Of a DNA stretch of 27,938 nucleotides, positions 8,457 through 18,200 are shown in pieces (position 1 is the first letter of the stretch; every line of letters starts with the position of its first letter). The notes under the pieces were generated by a model. The model had not been told where the DNA came from. It made no database searches and saw only the letters and a program-made list of their open reading frames with translations. The position numbers and the translations under genes are program-made. The stretch covers positions 1 through 27,938 of the forward strand of contig JAANBB010000484.1 in assembly GCA_014621425.1 (NCBI GenBank), given 5' to 3'. The stretch comes from Cylindrodendrum hubeiense (Eukaryota > Ascomycota > Sordariomycetes > Hypocreales > Nectriaceae).

Positions 8457-11248
8457 ATGGCGGAACAAGAAGAAGACTTTAGCGCTTTGCCGTTGGCTGA
8501 CCGCTTCGGCCACAAGGTCCGTTGCTCGCCCCTTGGTCTCCCCCAACCCCAACTAACACCTGAATATACAGGTATGGAAGGTCAGAAAAGCAGCCTACGA
8601 AGATGCCGCCAAGCAGTTCTCCGCCTCAGGTTCCGAGGATGACCAGTGCTTCCGACCGTTCCTCAACGACGTCGGCCTCTGGAAGTCTGCCGTCACCGAC
8701 TCCAACGTCGCCGCCCAACAAGAGGCCATCATTGCCTTAGGTGCCTTCCTAAAATTCGGTGGACGTGAACACTGCTTAAGGACGCGCAACCAAACCATCA
8801 CGCCCATGGTAGAAAAGTGTCTCTCCTCGACCCGAGCCGCCACCAAACAGGGCGCCGTCGAAGCCCTGCTCCTCTACGTCGAACTCGATGTCGCCGGCCC
8901 TGTCATCGAGGATATTCTACCGGGACTGGGCAACAAGGTCCCCAAGAATGTGGCAGCGACGCTGCATGCCCTCAACATGATTTTCCACAACTACGGCTGC
9001 AAGATCGTCGACCCCAAGCCTGTTCTCAAGGCCCTGCCAAAGGCTTTCGGTGCCGCCGACAAGAACGTGCGAGCTGAAGCAACAAGCCTGGCTGTGGAAC
9101 TCTACCGATGGCTGCGAGAAGCCATGAAGCCCATGTTCTGGGGTGATCTGAAGCCCTCTCAGCAAGCCGACTTGGAGGCTCAGTTCGAAAAGGTCAAAGC
9201 CGAGGCAGCCCCCAAACAAGAGCGACTGCTCCGATCGCAACAAGAGGCTAAAGCCAATGCCCCGGAAGGAGAAGAAGATGTCATGGATGACGATGACGAG
9301 CCCGATGCTGCTGAGGAGATAGATGCTTTCGATTTGGCCGAACCCCAAGATGTTAGCAAGAAGATTCCTCCCAACTTTACCGACATGCTGGCATCGTCAA
9401 AGTGGAAGGACCGCAAGGAGGCCGTTGATGGCCTCCATCAGGCCCTTAGCGTTCCCCGAATCAAAGACAGCGACTTCAACGAAGTCAACCGAGGATTGGC
9501 CAAGTGTATGAAGGACGCCAACGTAGCCGTCGTCACCCAGGCTGCGCTGTGTATCCAGGCTTTGGCACTGGGCCTACGAAAAGGTTACGCCAAGCACAGG
9601 ACCGTTGTCATGCAGCCCATCATGGATCGCCTAAAGGAGAAGAAGGTTACTGTCGCCGAGGCTCTTGGTGGCGCCCTCGATGCCGTTTTCTTGTCGACCG
9701 ACCTTACCGAGTGTCTTGAGGACATCACCACATACCTGGTCAACAAAAATCCCCAAGTCAAGGAGGGGACAATGAGATTTTTGATTCGATGTCTGCGAAC
9801 GACACGAGACGTGCCTACCAAGCCCGAAATCATCACACTTTGCGAGTCTGGAAAGAAGCTTTTGTCCGAGTCGAGTCCCGCCCTTCGAGATGGTGGTGCC
9901 GAAATCCTCGGTACTATCATGAAGATTATTGGTGAACGAGCCATGACGCCTCAACTTGAGGGCCTTGACGACATTCGAAAGACCAAGATCAAGGAGTTCT
10001 TTGAGACGGCCGAGGTTAAGGCCAAGGAAAAGCCCAAGCCCAAGCCTCCGCCACCAAAGGCAGCCCCCCCGCCCAAGAAGATGGGTGGAAAGAAGGTCGT
10101 GAGAAAGGCTGCTCCGGCTGCCGCCCCGCCCCCCGAGCCACTCTCCCCTCCACTATCATCTCGACCTGGCCCCGCCAAGATGGGAATGCCGAAACCGGGT
10201 CTCAGTGGGCTGAAGGGTCCCCAGAAGCGAACCCTGGGTGGTCCTGGCGGCGCCGCATCTCCCCGTCGGGCCCCTGCGGCCCCTGTCATGCCTTCTGACG
10301 ATGAGCCAGCGCCCCCACAGCCGCGCCTCGGTCTCTCCCGTGGACTCGCCGGGCGTTCGCTCGCGAAGCCTGCAGCTGCCCAAGCTCAACTCCCTCCCGC
10401 CTCACCACCGCCATCCAGTGGATTGACTGCTGTGGAACGAGCTGAACTCGAAGAGCTCCGTGCTGCTAACGATCGATTGACCCGCCAGGTGGATGAAATG
10501 AGACAGGAGCGCAGCAAGTTCATGTCGGAGATCCAGGAGCTCAAGAACCAGAATGCCGGATTAATCGAGGACCACACGAGAGATGTACTAAGCATCAAGG
10601 CCAAGGAAACACAACTTGTCCGTGCACGGAGTGACGGGGAGGCCACCGAGCAAGTAAATGACAGACTGAGGCGAGAGCTGGAGCGCCTTAAGAAGGCGCT
10701 GAGCCGAGCCGAAGGGTTGGGTACGTCCCCGAGTGGCATGGCTAGTCCTGGTAAGATAACATGCGGCCTTGATATTCATACTGGTACTGACAATTTCCCC
10801 CAAGGTCTCGCCTCACCAACTCATGACGATGTCTACCGAGACCAGAGCTCCTCTTCGGCTCATCGCCACCGAATGAGCATCACGAGCACCATGTCGGAAG
10901 AAAAGGAGAACGGCGAAATGATGAACCCTCGAAGCAAACTGAGCCCCGAGTTGAGATATGCTGGCAGCAACCCGTCTTCAGGGCGCGGCTCTCCAGCTAG
11001 AGGCTTTAGGAGAGAAATATCTCACCGGGATGAAGACCATAGCTCGGGTATGTCGCAACGACCCATGTCTTCGTTGCCACAGCCATCAGGCAACGGCGTG
11101 GAGAGTTGGAGGAGAGCGGCGGAGGTGACGAGCCAGCTGAAGGCCCGAATTGAACAGATGAAGGTGTGTAAAACGATGTCCGATGGTTTCGTTGTTGTTG
11201 ACATGACTAACTTTTCGGAAGGCTAAGCAAGCATACGCTCGACCTTGA
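8457..11248 (+). CDS. stu2: TOG-domain microtubule polymerase, Stu2/Alp14/XMAP215 family
   Basis: Binds tubulin and promotes plus-end microtubule growth at spindle poles, kinetochores and cytoplasmic tips. Exons are 8457-8516, 8572-10750, 10805-11163 and 11222-11248; introns are 55, 54 and 58 nt, with ACTAAC branch-point-like motifs in the first and last. The product is 874 residues, with only two TOG domains as in fungi: TOG1 about 1-230 (VWKVRKAAYEDA at the first HEAT turn) and TOG2 about 286-500 (SKWKDRKEAVDG). Next come a basic Lys/Pro-rich linker (about 500-640), a coiled coil (about 640-735) and a C-terminal tail ending RIEQMK plus AKQAYARP. The start MAEQEEDF matches fungal orthologues as I recall them, but an in-frame ATG at 8310 with no stop between would add 49 residues. 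The middle intron is a multiple of three without a stop. Call very sure; exact last exon moderately sure. Confidence 0.95.
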
Positions 11249-11592
11249 GGAGGAAATGACGCTTCTCAATCATAGCGAGGCACCTGGGTGGGATTTTGTC
11301 CGTCTGGACGCGCGTTGTAACGATTATTTGTCGGCGACTTGGTTGCAACGAGCTGGCGTATCTAGGGTCCGGTCCTAGTTCTGGGTGCATTTTCACGGCG
11401 TTGAGCTCATACCACCAGTACATGCTTCAAGGGAGGGAGGGCCCGTAGAATTATAACCTGGCTCATGGCTATTTGAGATTCTATGATGCCGCACCCGCAA
11501 AAGGGTTAGAGATACCTAGTTTAATGCATGAATTTGATGACGAATGTTTTTTGATCTTTGCAATACCCGGCGTGTTTCCTTTTGATGTCGTC
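11249..11592. other. Convergent 3' region between stu2 and the SnoaL-like gene
   Basis: 344 nt holding the two 3' UTRs. No AATAAA signal, repeat or gene is visible. Confidence 0.7.
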
Positions 11593-12063
11593 CTACTCCC
11601 TCCCGTCATCCTCATCATATGCGGGTTCTGCCAAGACCATCTCTGATAGCAAGGTATCAAAGTAGCTTCTGATTTCGACAATCTTGCCTTGGTCGTTGAA
11701 CCGCGTCAACCAAATGTACTCGTTGTTGTAGTCTAGACCCGTCCGCCGCGTCGCTTCTCCCCTGAGCTCAACGGACGTCCACCACCCGTCGTCGGACCGA
11801 TCCCCATCCACGATGACCCTTGTCACGACGAACTTTATGGGCCCATCGAGTCGCTTGCTGATTTGGTTGTCGGATATGTCGTTGTGTTCTTGGATGCTAT
11901 TCCGGGTGCCGATGAGCGAGTGCGCTTGGCCGGTGATTGTCCATTTGACGTCGGGGACGACGGAGTCTGCGAAGAAGGTATTGCGCCGTTCGATATCGTC
12001 GGTCTCCTGCAGCGGCTCGAAGACCTTGAGGACGTGCGGTCGGGTCAACTTGAAGTCTGACAT
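11593..12063 (-). CDS. SnoaL-like / NTF2-fold protein
   Basis: Intronless 156-residue protein. Its layout fits the small alpha+beta cone (NTF2-like, SnoaL-type): an N-terminal helix (residues about 8-30, VLKVFEPLQETDDIERRNTF), the strand motif VKWTITGQAHSLIGTRNS typical of SnoaL relatives (about 39-56), then alternating strands ending in NNEYIWLTRFNDQGKIVEIRSYFDTLL, the standard last strands of the fold. Relatives include polyketide cyclases, ketosteroid isomerase-like enzymes and many fungal proteins of unknown role; nothing here identifies a substrate. There is no signal peptide or membrane segment, so a cytosolic protein is likely. It lies between stu2 and the DUF3429 gene, with no biosynthetic cluster nearby. 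Fold call fairly sure, function unknown. Confidence 0.8.
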   Translation of the reverse strand: MSDFKLTRPHVLKVFEPLQETDDIERRNTFFADSVVPDVKWTITGQAHSLIGTRNSIQEHNDISDNQISKRLDGPIKFVVTRVIVDGDRSDDGWWTSVELRGEATRRTGLDYNNEYIWLTRFNDQGKIVEIRSYFDTLLSEMVLAEPAYDEDDGRE

Positions 12064-12417
12064 GGTTTGAGATGATGAAGAAGGGAAAACTATTCAATTG
12101 ATGGGCCGTGAGGTTGTCAAGAGAGCTATGCTGTTATGTTTGCAGTTTGTAGTTTGCCCTTGTCAAACCTTATGCCCTGCTCGGCGGCGTTACGCCATCA
12201 CGTTGTCGAGAACGGCTTATTTTTCGTATCCCTCGCCGGATTGAGTAACCCAACCACATCGGCTATGAAATCATATATTGCTGAAGTTGAAAATGTATCA
12301 CTTTGGAATTTCCCATTTGAAACATGGTATTAGCTATGAATTCATTGTAGTCAATAACGCCCCTTGCCGATGTAAACTGCACAACAAAATAATACAACTG
12401 CTCTGAGTGCTTGTCAT
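12064..12417. other. Promoter region of the SnoaL-like gene
   Basis: 354 nt between the SnoaL-like start and the end of the DUF3429 gene, somewhat AT-rich. It must contain the SnoaL-like promoter and the DUF3429 3' UTR. No clear motif was recognised. Confidence 0.6.
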
Positions 12418-13975
12418 CTAGTCCTTGCCTTGCTTGGAGCTTCCCTTCTTCTTCTTCGTAGATTTGTCTTTGCCTGCAGACTCATCTTTCTGGTCGCTGC
12501 TATCCTCGCCACCCGCCTTTTCTTGATCCTTTGACCCCTCGTTGGCCCCGGACTTGTCGTCCTTGTTTTGGCTCCTTTCGGCCCGACCCACTTCGGCTCC
12601 GTCGCCGTCTTCGTCGCCGTCTTCGGATTTCTTGTTATCGGATTTCTTGTTATCGGACTTCTTCTCTCCGGACTCCTTATCTTCGGATGTCTTGTCTTCG
12701 GATTCGCCATCTTCTGACTTCTTGTCTTCAGACTCCTTGTCTTCGGATTCATCATCTTCAGACTTCGTGTCGTCGGACTCCTTGAAGCCCTTCTCGGCCT
12801 TCATCTCCTCCTGCTTGCTTTTCTGTTCCTCCTTCTTCGCCTTCTTTTCAGCCTCCTCCTTCTCCTTCTTAACCCGCTCCATCTCCTCCTTCTCTATCTT
12901 TGCCCAGTCGGTCGTGCGGTCGGCCATGCCCGGTGTGTCGATGCGCTCCTCCAAGCCCCGGGAACTCAGCGCCTGGCCCTGGCCAATCTTGGCGCGACCG
13001 ACCAGAGAGATGAAGATAGCGAGACCAACCATGGCTGTCAACAGGAAGCGGTAGGTTCCATACCAGTGAGGAGCCCATCCGCGTGTGGTGGCGCGGGAAT
13101 CGACAAAGTATAGCGCGACAAAGGCCATGAATTGGGTCGTGAGGGCGTATTCGACTGACATGAAGAGCGTTGGCCAAGCCACAATCGAGGCTGCCAGCCC
13201 GACGCCGTAGCGAAAGCGAGTTCGTTCGAGATGGGGCTGCTTCTCAGCGTATTCTAGTCCCTAAAGTCATTCCAGTCAATTCATACTATTCAGATAATGT
13301 ATTCCGCCCGGTGGAAATTGCTTACCCAGTGGATGGCGCCGAGGAAGGATATGAGGACCGCGCCATATCCCAGCTGGATTGGTTCGATAACACTCAACAG
13401 ATATCGAGCTGTGTCGTGGTCGATGAGCACGGAGTCATATAGGGAATTGCCAGTTGGCAAATCTTTGTTTAGGTCCCATGACAAGAAGAGGGTGGAAAGT
13501 GAAGTGCCCATGTAGGGCAGGGTACCAGCGAGGCCGAGAATGTGAGATTCGCGAGGCACGCTCGAAAAGCTGAGGGTGTCTTTGATGACGTTCTTACTTC
13601 AGTTAGCTGAATAATCTAGTCTCCCTGAAGTATCCCGGGTTAATTCTCAAGACTCACGATGTCATGCTTAAGCTCGGCTCCCATGTCATGGTCCTTGTTC
13701 TCGGGAGATTGAGATTCTTCTATCACATGCCGAACTGAGCTTTCCGTAGAGACGGCACTTGGGTCGGACTTGAGGGTCTTTTGGGCGAGCTTTTTCTCAT
13801 GTTCACTATTGATGGATTGGTTCGGGGGAGGATCGGTAGGTTTGCTGGAAAACAATGCTACACGGTATGCTTGAGGGAAGCTTGCGGGGGAGAATTGGAG
13901 GGAGGTTCCGCTGACGCGAGCAGTTGAGGATGCGCGAGAGGTGAACCTGAGAAGGGATCGAGATATACGGAACAT
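12418..13975 (-). CDS. DUF3429 (TMEM69-like) membrane protein, probably mitochondrial
   Basis: 475 residues from exons 13975-13658, 13592-13326 and 13260-12418, with two 65-nt introns (donors GTGAGT and GTAAGC, acceptors AAG and TAG), all in phase 0. The N-terminus MFRISRSLLRFTSR is Arg/Ser-rich without acidic residues, like a mitochondrial presequence. Membrane segments are at about 124-144, 179-196, 213-231, 233-248 and 266-285; the second holds the family hallmark QLGYGAVLISFLGAIHWGLE, spanning the second splice junction. TMEM69/DUF3429 proteins have no settled biochemical role. After the membrane core comes a Glu/Lys helical stretch (about 311-353) and a Lys/Ser/Glu/Asp repeat tail (about 360-475) that is not part of the domain. 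An in-frame upstream start at 14128 is less presequence-like. Divergent from vps13. Domain call sure, location inferred. Confidence 0.88.
12610..12768 (-). repeat. Coding 15-bp minisatellite (KSEDx pentapeptides) in DUF3429 tail
   Basis: On the coding strand this encodes about ten imperfect five-residue units of the type K-S-E-D-x, E-S-E-D-K or K-S-D-N-K (residues about 360-411). At the DNA level the units are 15 bp with strong similarity, so slippage or unequal exchange probably expanded them. The tail is predicted to be disordered and highly charged, with many Ser-Glu-Asp contexts that resemble casein-kinase-2 sites. Confidence 0.8.
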
Positions 13976-14251
13976 ATCGAACAGAGAGATGGGGGTTTCT
14001 AAGGACAATAGGATATTTGTTCTGATACTCTGGCGGAGTCGAGTTCTGGTACGATGTAAGAAGATGGAAGATCTCGATAGCGAAATGCGATGCTGAAGAA
14101 TCCGGTACAGAACAATGGCAATACACAAATCCGGTTCTCGGACCGTTCAATTGACTTTCGTCATTTGATTCGTGCATGCTGCTGCGACGACGACATCATC
14201 ATTATTGCTTGGCTAAATGTGGCTGTGATGATCGAGCTTCAGACGAGGTCG

Positions 14252-14259
14252 TGACGTCA
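14252..14259. promoter_or_regulatory. CRE palindrome TGACGTCA
   Basis: Perfect ATF/CREB-type bZIP site about 280 bp upstream of the DUF3429 ATG and 1 kb upstream of vps13. It is the second full TGACGTCA I noticed in the window; the other is in the splicing-factor promoter. Confidence 0.45.
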
Positions 14260-14735
14260 TGTTGCTACACAAGGCATTAGGCGTTTGGGAATTTGACTTC
14301 CTTCCAGGAGCATCTGAGTCAGCAAGCGGATGCTTGTCACAGATACAGATGTGGTTCTGGTGAACCTTCGACCCGTCTGAGGACAGAGATGCACACATAT
14401 TTAGGCGTAGTTGTGCCCATGGGAGTAACATATGGCAAGAGACGCTGTCAAGTGTTCAATCTCTTACTGTAAGGATGCCCGCGATGTTTCGACGATTAAG
14501 CGTCATAGCTCCTCGGCGTATTTTTACGGGTACCAAGCACTTTAATAGGCGTGAAACAGTGGCTGCACCCCTCAGGAGAGCGCCTAGGTGCCCCACCTTG
14601 ATGCCCCGAGCCCCAGGCCTAACAGCCCCGTCATACCTAAGGTTGGTAGGTACTCGGAACCCCCCAGTGATCGACGCGGCCAGGAACCAGTGAGGGAGCC
14701 CGCTAAAGGCCTACCGACTGTAGGGCGTCATCGAA

Positions 14736-14781
14736 AGGTACCTCGGCCGTCACGCTAGCCGGTATGCAGCCCGAGGTACCT
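14736..14781. repeat. 11-bp inverted repeat, AGGTACCTCGG / CCGAGGTACCT
   Basis: Perfect arms at 14736-14746 and 14771-14781 separated by 24 bp. The right arm is itself part of a 12-bp palindrome CGAGGTACCTCG (14772-14783). An outer pair GATGCCCC (14600-14607) and GGGGCATC (14799-14806) encloses it. This could be a relic of a short non-autonomous element or a cruciform-forming site. Confidence 0.7.
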
Positions 14782-15256
14782 CGCCTGGAGCCTAGCCTGG
14801 GGCATCAGCGTCATACAATGGCACACCTTGCCAGGTTGGGCTGCTTCTTCCCACATTTGCTGGCGACGCACAACCTGGAACTGCAACTTCACCCGCATGC
14901 ACTGCCGCTGACTCCAAGACTCTGCAAGCCGAGACGAGTCTGACGATAAACCTTGATCTCGAGCATCCCACCGCCGCTCGAGACATTCCGCACAGCGCCT
15001 CACCGTACCCGTTGCCGAACCGATTTGCTACACTGCTCAGCCGTGCTGTTCCCCGACCCCCCGACCTCCCGACCCCTCTACGAGCACCTCGACGCTCTTC
15101 TCGCACGATTCGCGGCCAGGCAGCGAGAGAGCGCTTACGGATGGCACCCGCGCCCACAACACGCATCAGAAGCGACAGATGAGGTCCCGATAGAGATCTC
15201 TTTACACCCACAGCCTTCGCTCCCCCAGCCCGGGTTACGGCTCCCCCACCGCCAAC

Positions 15257-18200
15257 ATGTTGGAAGGCCTCGTCGCGGGGCTGCTCAACCGCTTCCTGGG
15301 CATGTACGTCCAGAACTTCGACCCAACCCAGCTCAAAGTCGGCATCTGGTCGGGCGATGTGAAGCTCCGCAACCTCGAGCTGCGCCGCGAGGCCCTCGAC
15401 CAGCTCAAGCTCCCCATCAATGTCATGGAGGGCCACCTCGGCGAGCTGACCCTCATCATCCCCTGGTCCAACCTGCGCGGCGCTCCCGTCAAGGTCTTCA
15501 TCGAGGATGTCTTTCTGCTGGCCAGTCCCAAGGAGGAGGCCGAGTATGACGAAGAGGAGGAAGACCGACGGAAACAACGCCTCAAGATGGAGAAGCTGGA
15601 CAGCGCCGAGCTGCTCAAGGAAAAGAACCAGGAAGGCATGAGCCAGGAGGAGCAGCAGAAGAACCAGAGCTTTACCCAGAGCTTGGTCACAAAGATCATC
15701 GACAACCTGCAGGTCGAGGTCAAGAACATTCACATCCGATACGAAGATTCCATCTCCGCTCCTGGCCACCCATTCGCCCTCGGCATGACCCTCGAGGAGT
15801 TCAGTGCCATCAGCACTGATGGCCAATGGACACCCACCTTCATCCAGGACTCGACCTCAGTCACCAACAAGCTGGCTACCCTCGGTGCGCTGGCAGTGTA
15901 CTGGAACACAGATGCGTCGTTGCTTGGAACCGGCCGAGAGGCCGTCAGCCCCTCCCATGAAATGCTACCCCATGATGAAATGGTTGACAGGTTCAGAGAG
16001 ATGATGACAGAAGGCGCCGAGTCAAACTCCACCCACCAATTCATCCTGAAGCCTGTCAGTGGCCAGGCCAAGATAGAGCTAGACAAATCGGGCGACATTC
16101 GCGTACCAAAATTCAAGGCGAACCTCTTGTTCGAGGAGATTGGCCTTGTCTTGGACGACGACCAGTACAGAGACGCACTGATGATGGTTGATCTCTTCCA
16201 TTACTTCATCCGTCACCAGGAATACAAGAAGCTTCAACCCAAGGGAGTCAGCCCCAAGGAGGATCCACGCGCGTGGCTCCAATTTGCGGGTAACGCTGTT
16301 CTATCCAAGATTCACGAGAAAAACCGGCGATGGTCTTGGGACTACTTCCGTGAGCGACGTGACGACCGCAGGCGATATGTTGAACTTTTCAAGAAGAAAA
16401 AACAACAACAGCAGTTCACAGCCGATGAGGACAAAGATCTTCTGGGCCTCGAGCGGAAACTTGAATACGAAGACCTGCGATTCTGGAGATCGTTGGCTCG
16501 AAGCCAGCTCAAGAAGGAGAACGCCGAGGCTCTGAAGAAGCAACCTCGGCAACAGGAGCCCCAAGGCTGGATCGCCTGGGCGTGGGGTTCGAAGCCCCAA
16601 GAGACCATTGAAGAGAATGGCGAAAACACACAGATCACCGAAGAGCAGCGCAAGGAGCTCTACGATGTTATTGACTGGGATGAGAAGAACGCCATCGCTG
16701 AGGAAGTTGATCTTCCACGCGAAGCTGTCAAGATGTGTATCGAAACGTCTTTGGCTACCGGTAGCTTTACGCTTAAGAAAGGACCTCATGGCAACAACAT
16801 GGATCTCCTCAGTTTGCACTTTGACGTCTTCAAGGCTAAGGCGTTGCAGAGGAAGGACTCTTTCCTTGCCAACGTCAGCCTGGGAGGCCTACGTGTCAAC
16901 GATGGCACCACCCCAGATAGCGTGTACCCCGAGATTGTCCGAGTCAAGGATGCACCAGACACCAATAAGCGCAAGAGGCTTTCTTTGGCAGAGTTGGAGA
17001 AGACCGAGGATGATCCATTCTTCCAATTCGAAGTTGAACAGAACCCCATCGAGCGTGAGGGCGACATCGCCATCACCAGCACCATGAAACCCCTAGAGGT
17101 TATCTGGAACCCAAACTTCGTCGTTGGTATCGCCGACTTCTTTAGGCCTCCCGAGCGACACATGGAGTCCATCAGCGCCTTGATGGAGACTGCTGGTGCC
17201 ACGGTTGAAGGCCTTCGGGAACAGACCCGGGCGGGTCTCGAGTTTGCATTGGAGGAACACAAAACGATCAATGCTGAGCTTGATCTTCAAGCGCCCCTCA
17301 TCATTGTGCCTGTTAGCATCACCACGTTGGATTCGACATGCTTGATTGTTGATGCTGGTCATATTCACGTCAACAGCCAATTGGTTGACCAAACCACAAT
17401 GAAAGAAATCCAATCGAAGCAACGGCAATCTTACAGCGACGAAGACCTGAAGCGACTAGAGTCGGTCATGTACGACAAGTTCATCGTCAAGCTGACATCG
17501 ACCCAAGTCCTCATCGGGCCCTCGATCAGCGAAACTAAGGCGCAACTGATAGACAAAGATGACGACGCGCTTCTCCATGTTGTGGAGCGAATCAACGTCG
17601 ATTTTGTAGTTGAGACGTCCATCTTACCAAAGGCTCCGAACCTGACGAAACTGAAAGTGTCAGGACATCTGCCCATGCTTCATGCTACTGTCTCAGATTC
17701 CAAGTACAAGAACTTGATGAGAATTGTTGATGTAGCGATACCAAAGTTTGGAGGAGATCAACCTCCCCCACCGGGGACGTTGCAAGAGCTCGAAGAGCCA
17801 TCTCGTCCTCGAATTCTTAGTGATGCATCTACCCGATCTGGACGAAAGTTACACCTAAATAGACGATTGTCGACCCCCTTCCCCTTCATGATGCAGTCTT
17901 CTACTGCAGTCTTGCTCGACGACATAGATGATGATGACGATAATTTCGAAGACGCTACCGATGGCGCCGATGCCGAACAACTTCGTATTCAGCAGCGCAG
18001 CTTCGAGTTCAAGTTCAAGGTCGACACTCTGAAGGGCTCGCTTTACCGGAGCGATCCCGACAGAAAGAAGCCTGACGCGCTCCTTGTGGAACTGGTTGCA
18101 GAGCGGTTTGACCTGGAGTTTTACACTCGACCTTTCGACATGGCAGCTGAGGTGTCTTTGGGCTCCGTGACTGTCGACGACTTTGTTGACAACCCCCCGG

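Larger units (their letters stand above)
13976..15256. other. Divergent intergenic region between DUF3429 gene and vps13
   Basis: 1.28 kb without a supported gene. It contains a full CRE (14252-14259), a GC-rich inverted-repeat block (about 14600-14806) and, from about 14950 to 15256, a pyrimidine-rich stretch that is probably the vps13 core promoter and leader. The small frame at 14475-14693 (+) shows no domain. Confidence 0.6.

Noticed and set aside
12542..13054. 170-codon + frame of Ser/Ser/Asp repeats opposite the DUF3429 tail
   Set aside because: It is the antisense reading of the KSED minisatellite; no independent evidence of a gene.
14953..15549. 198-codon + frame overlapping the vps13 start
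   Set aside because: It begins at TTG rather than ATG, is out of frame with vps13 and its later part is a shadow of the conserved chorein coding sequence.
14792..15826. 344-codon minus frame opposite the start of vps13
   Set aside because: It is the antisense of the conserved vps13 N-terminus; Leu/Val/Ala richness is typical of an antisense frame through Glu/Lys/Asp-rich coding DNA.
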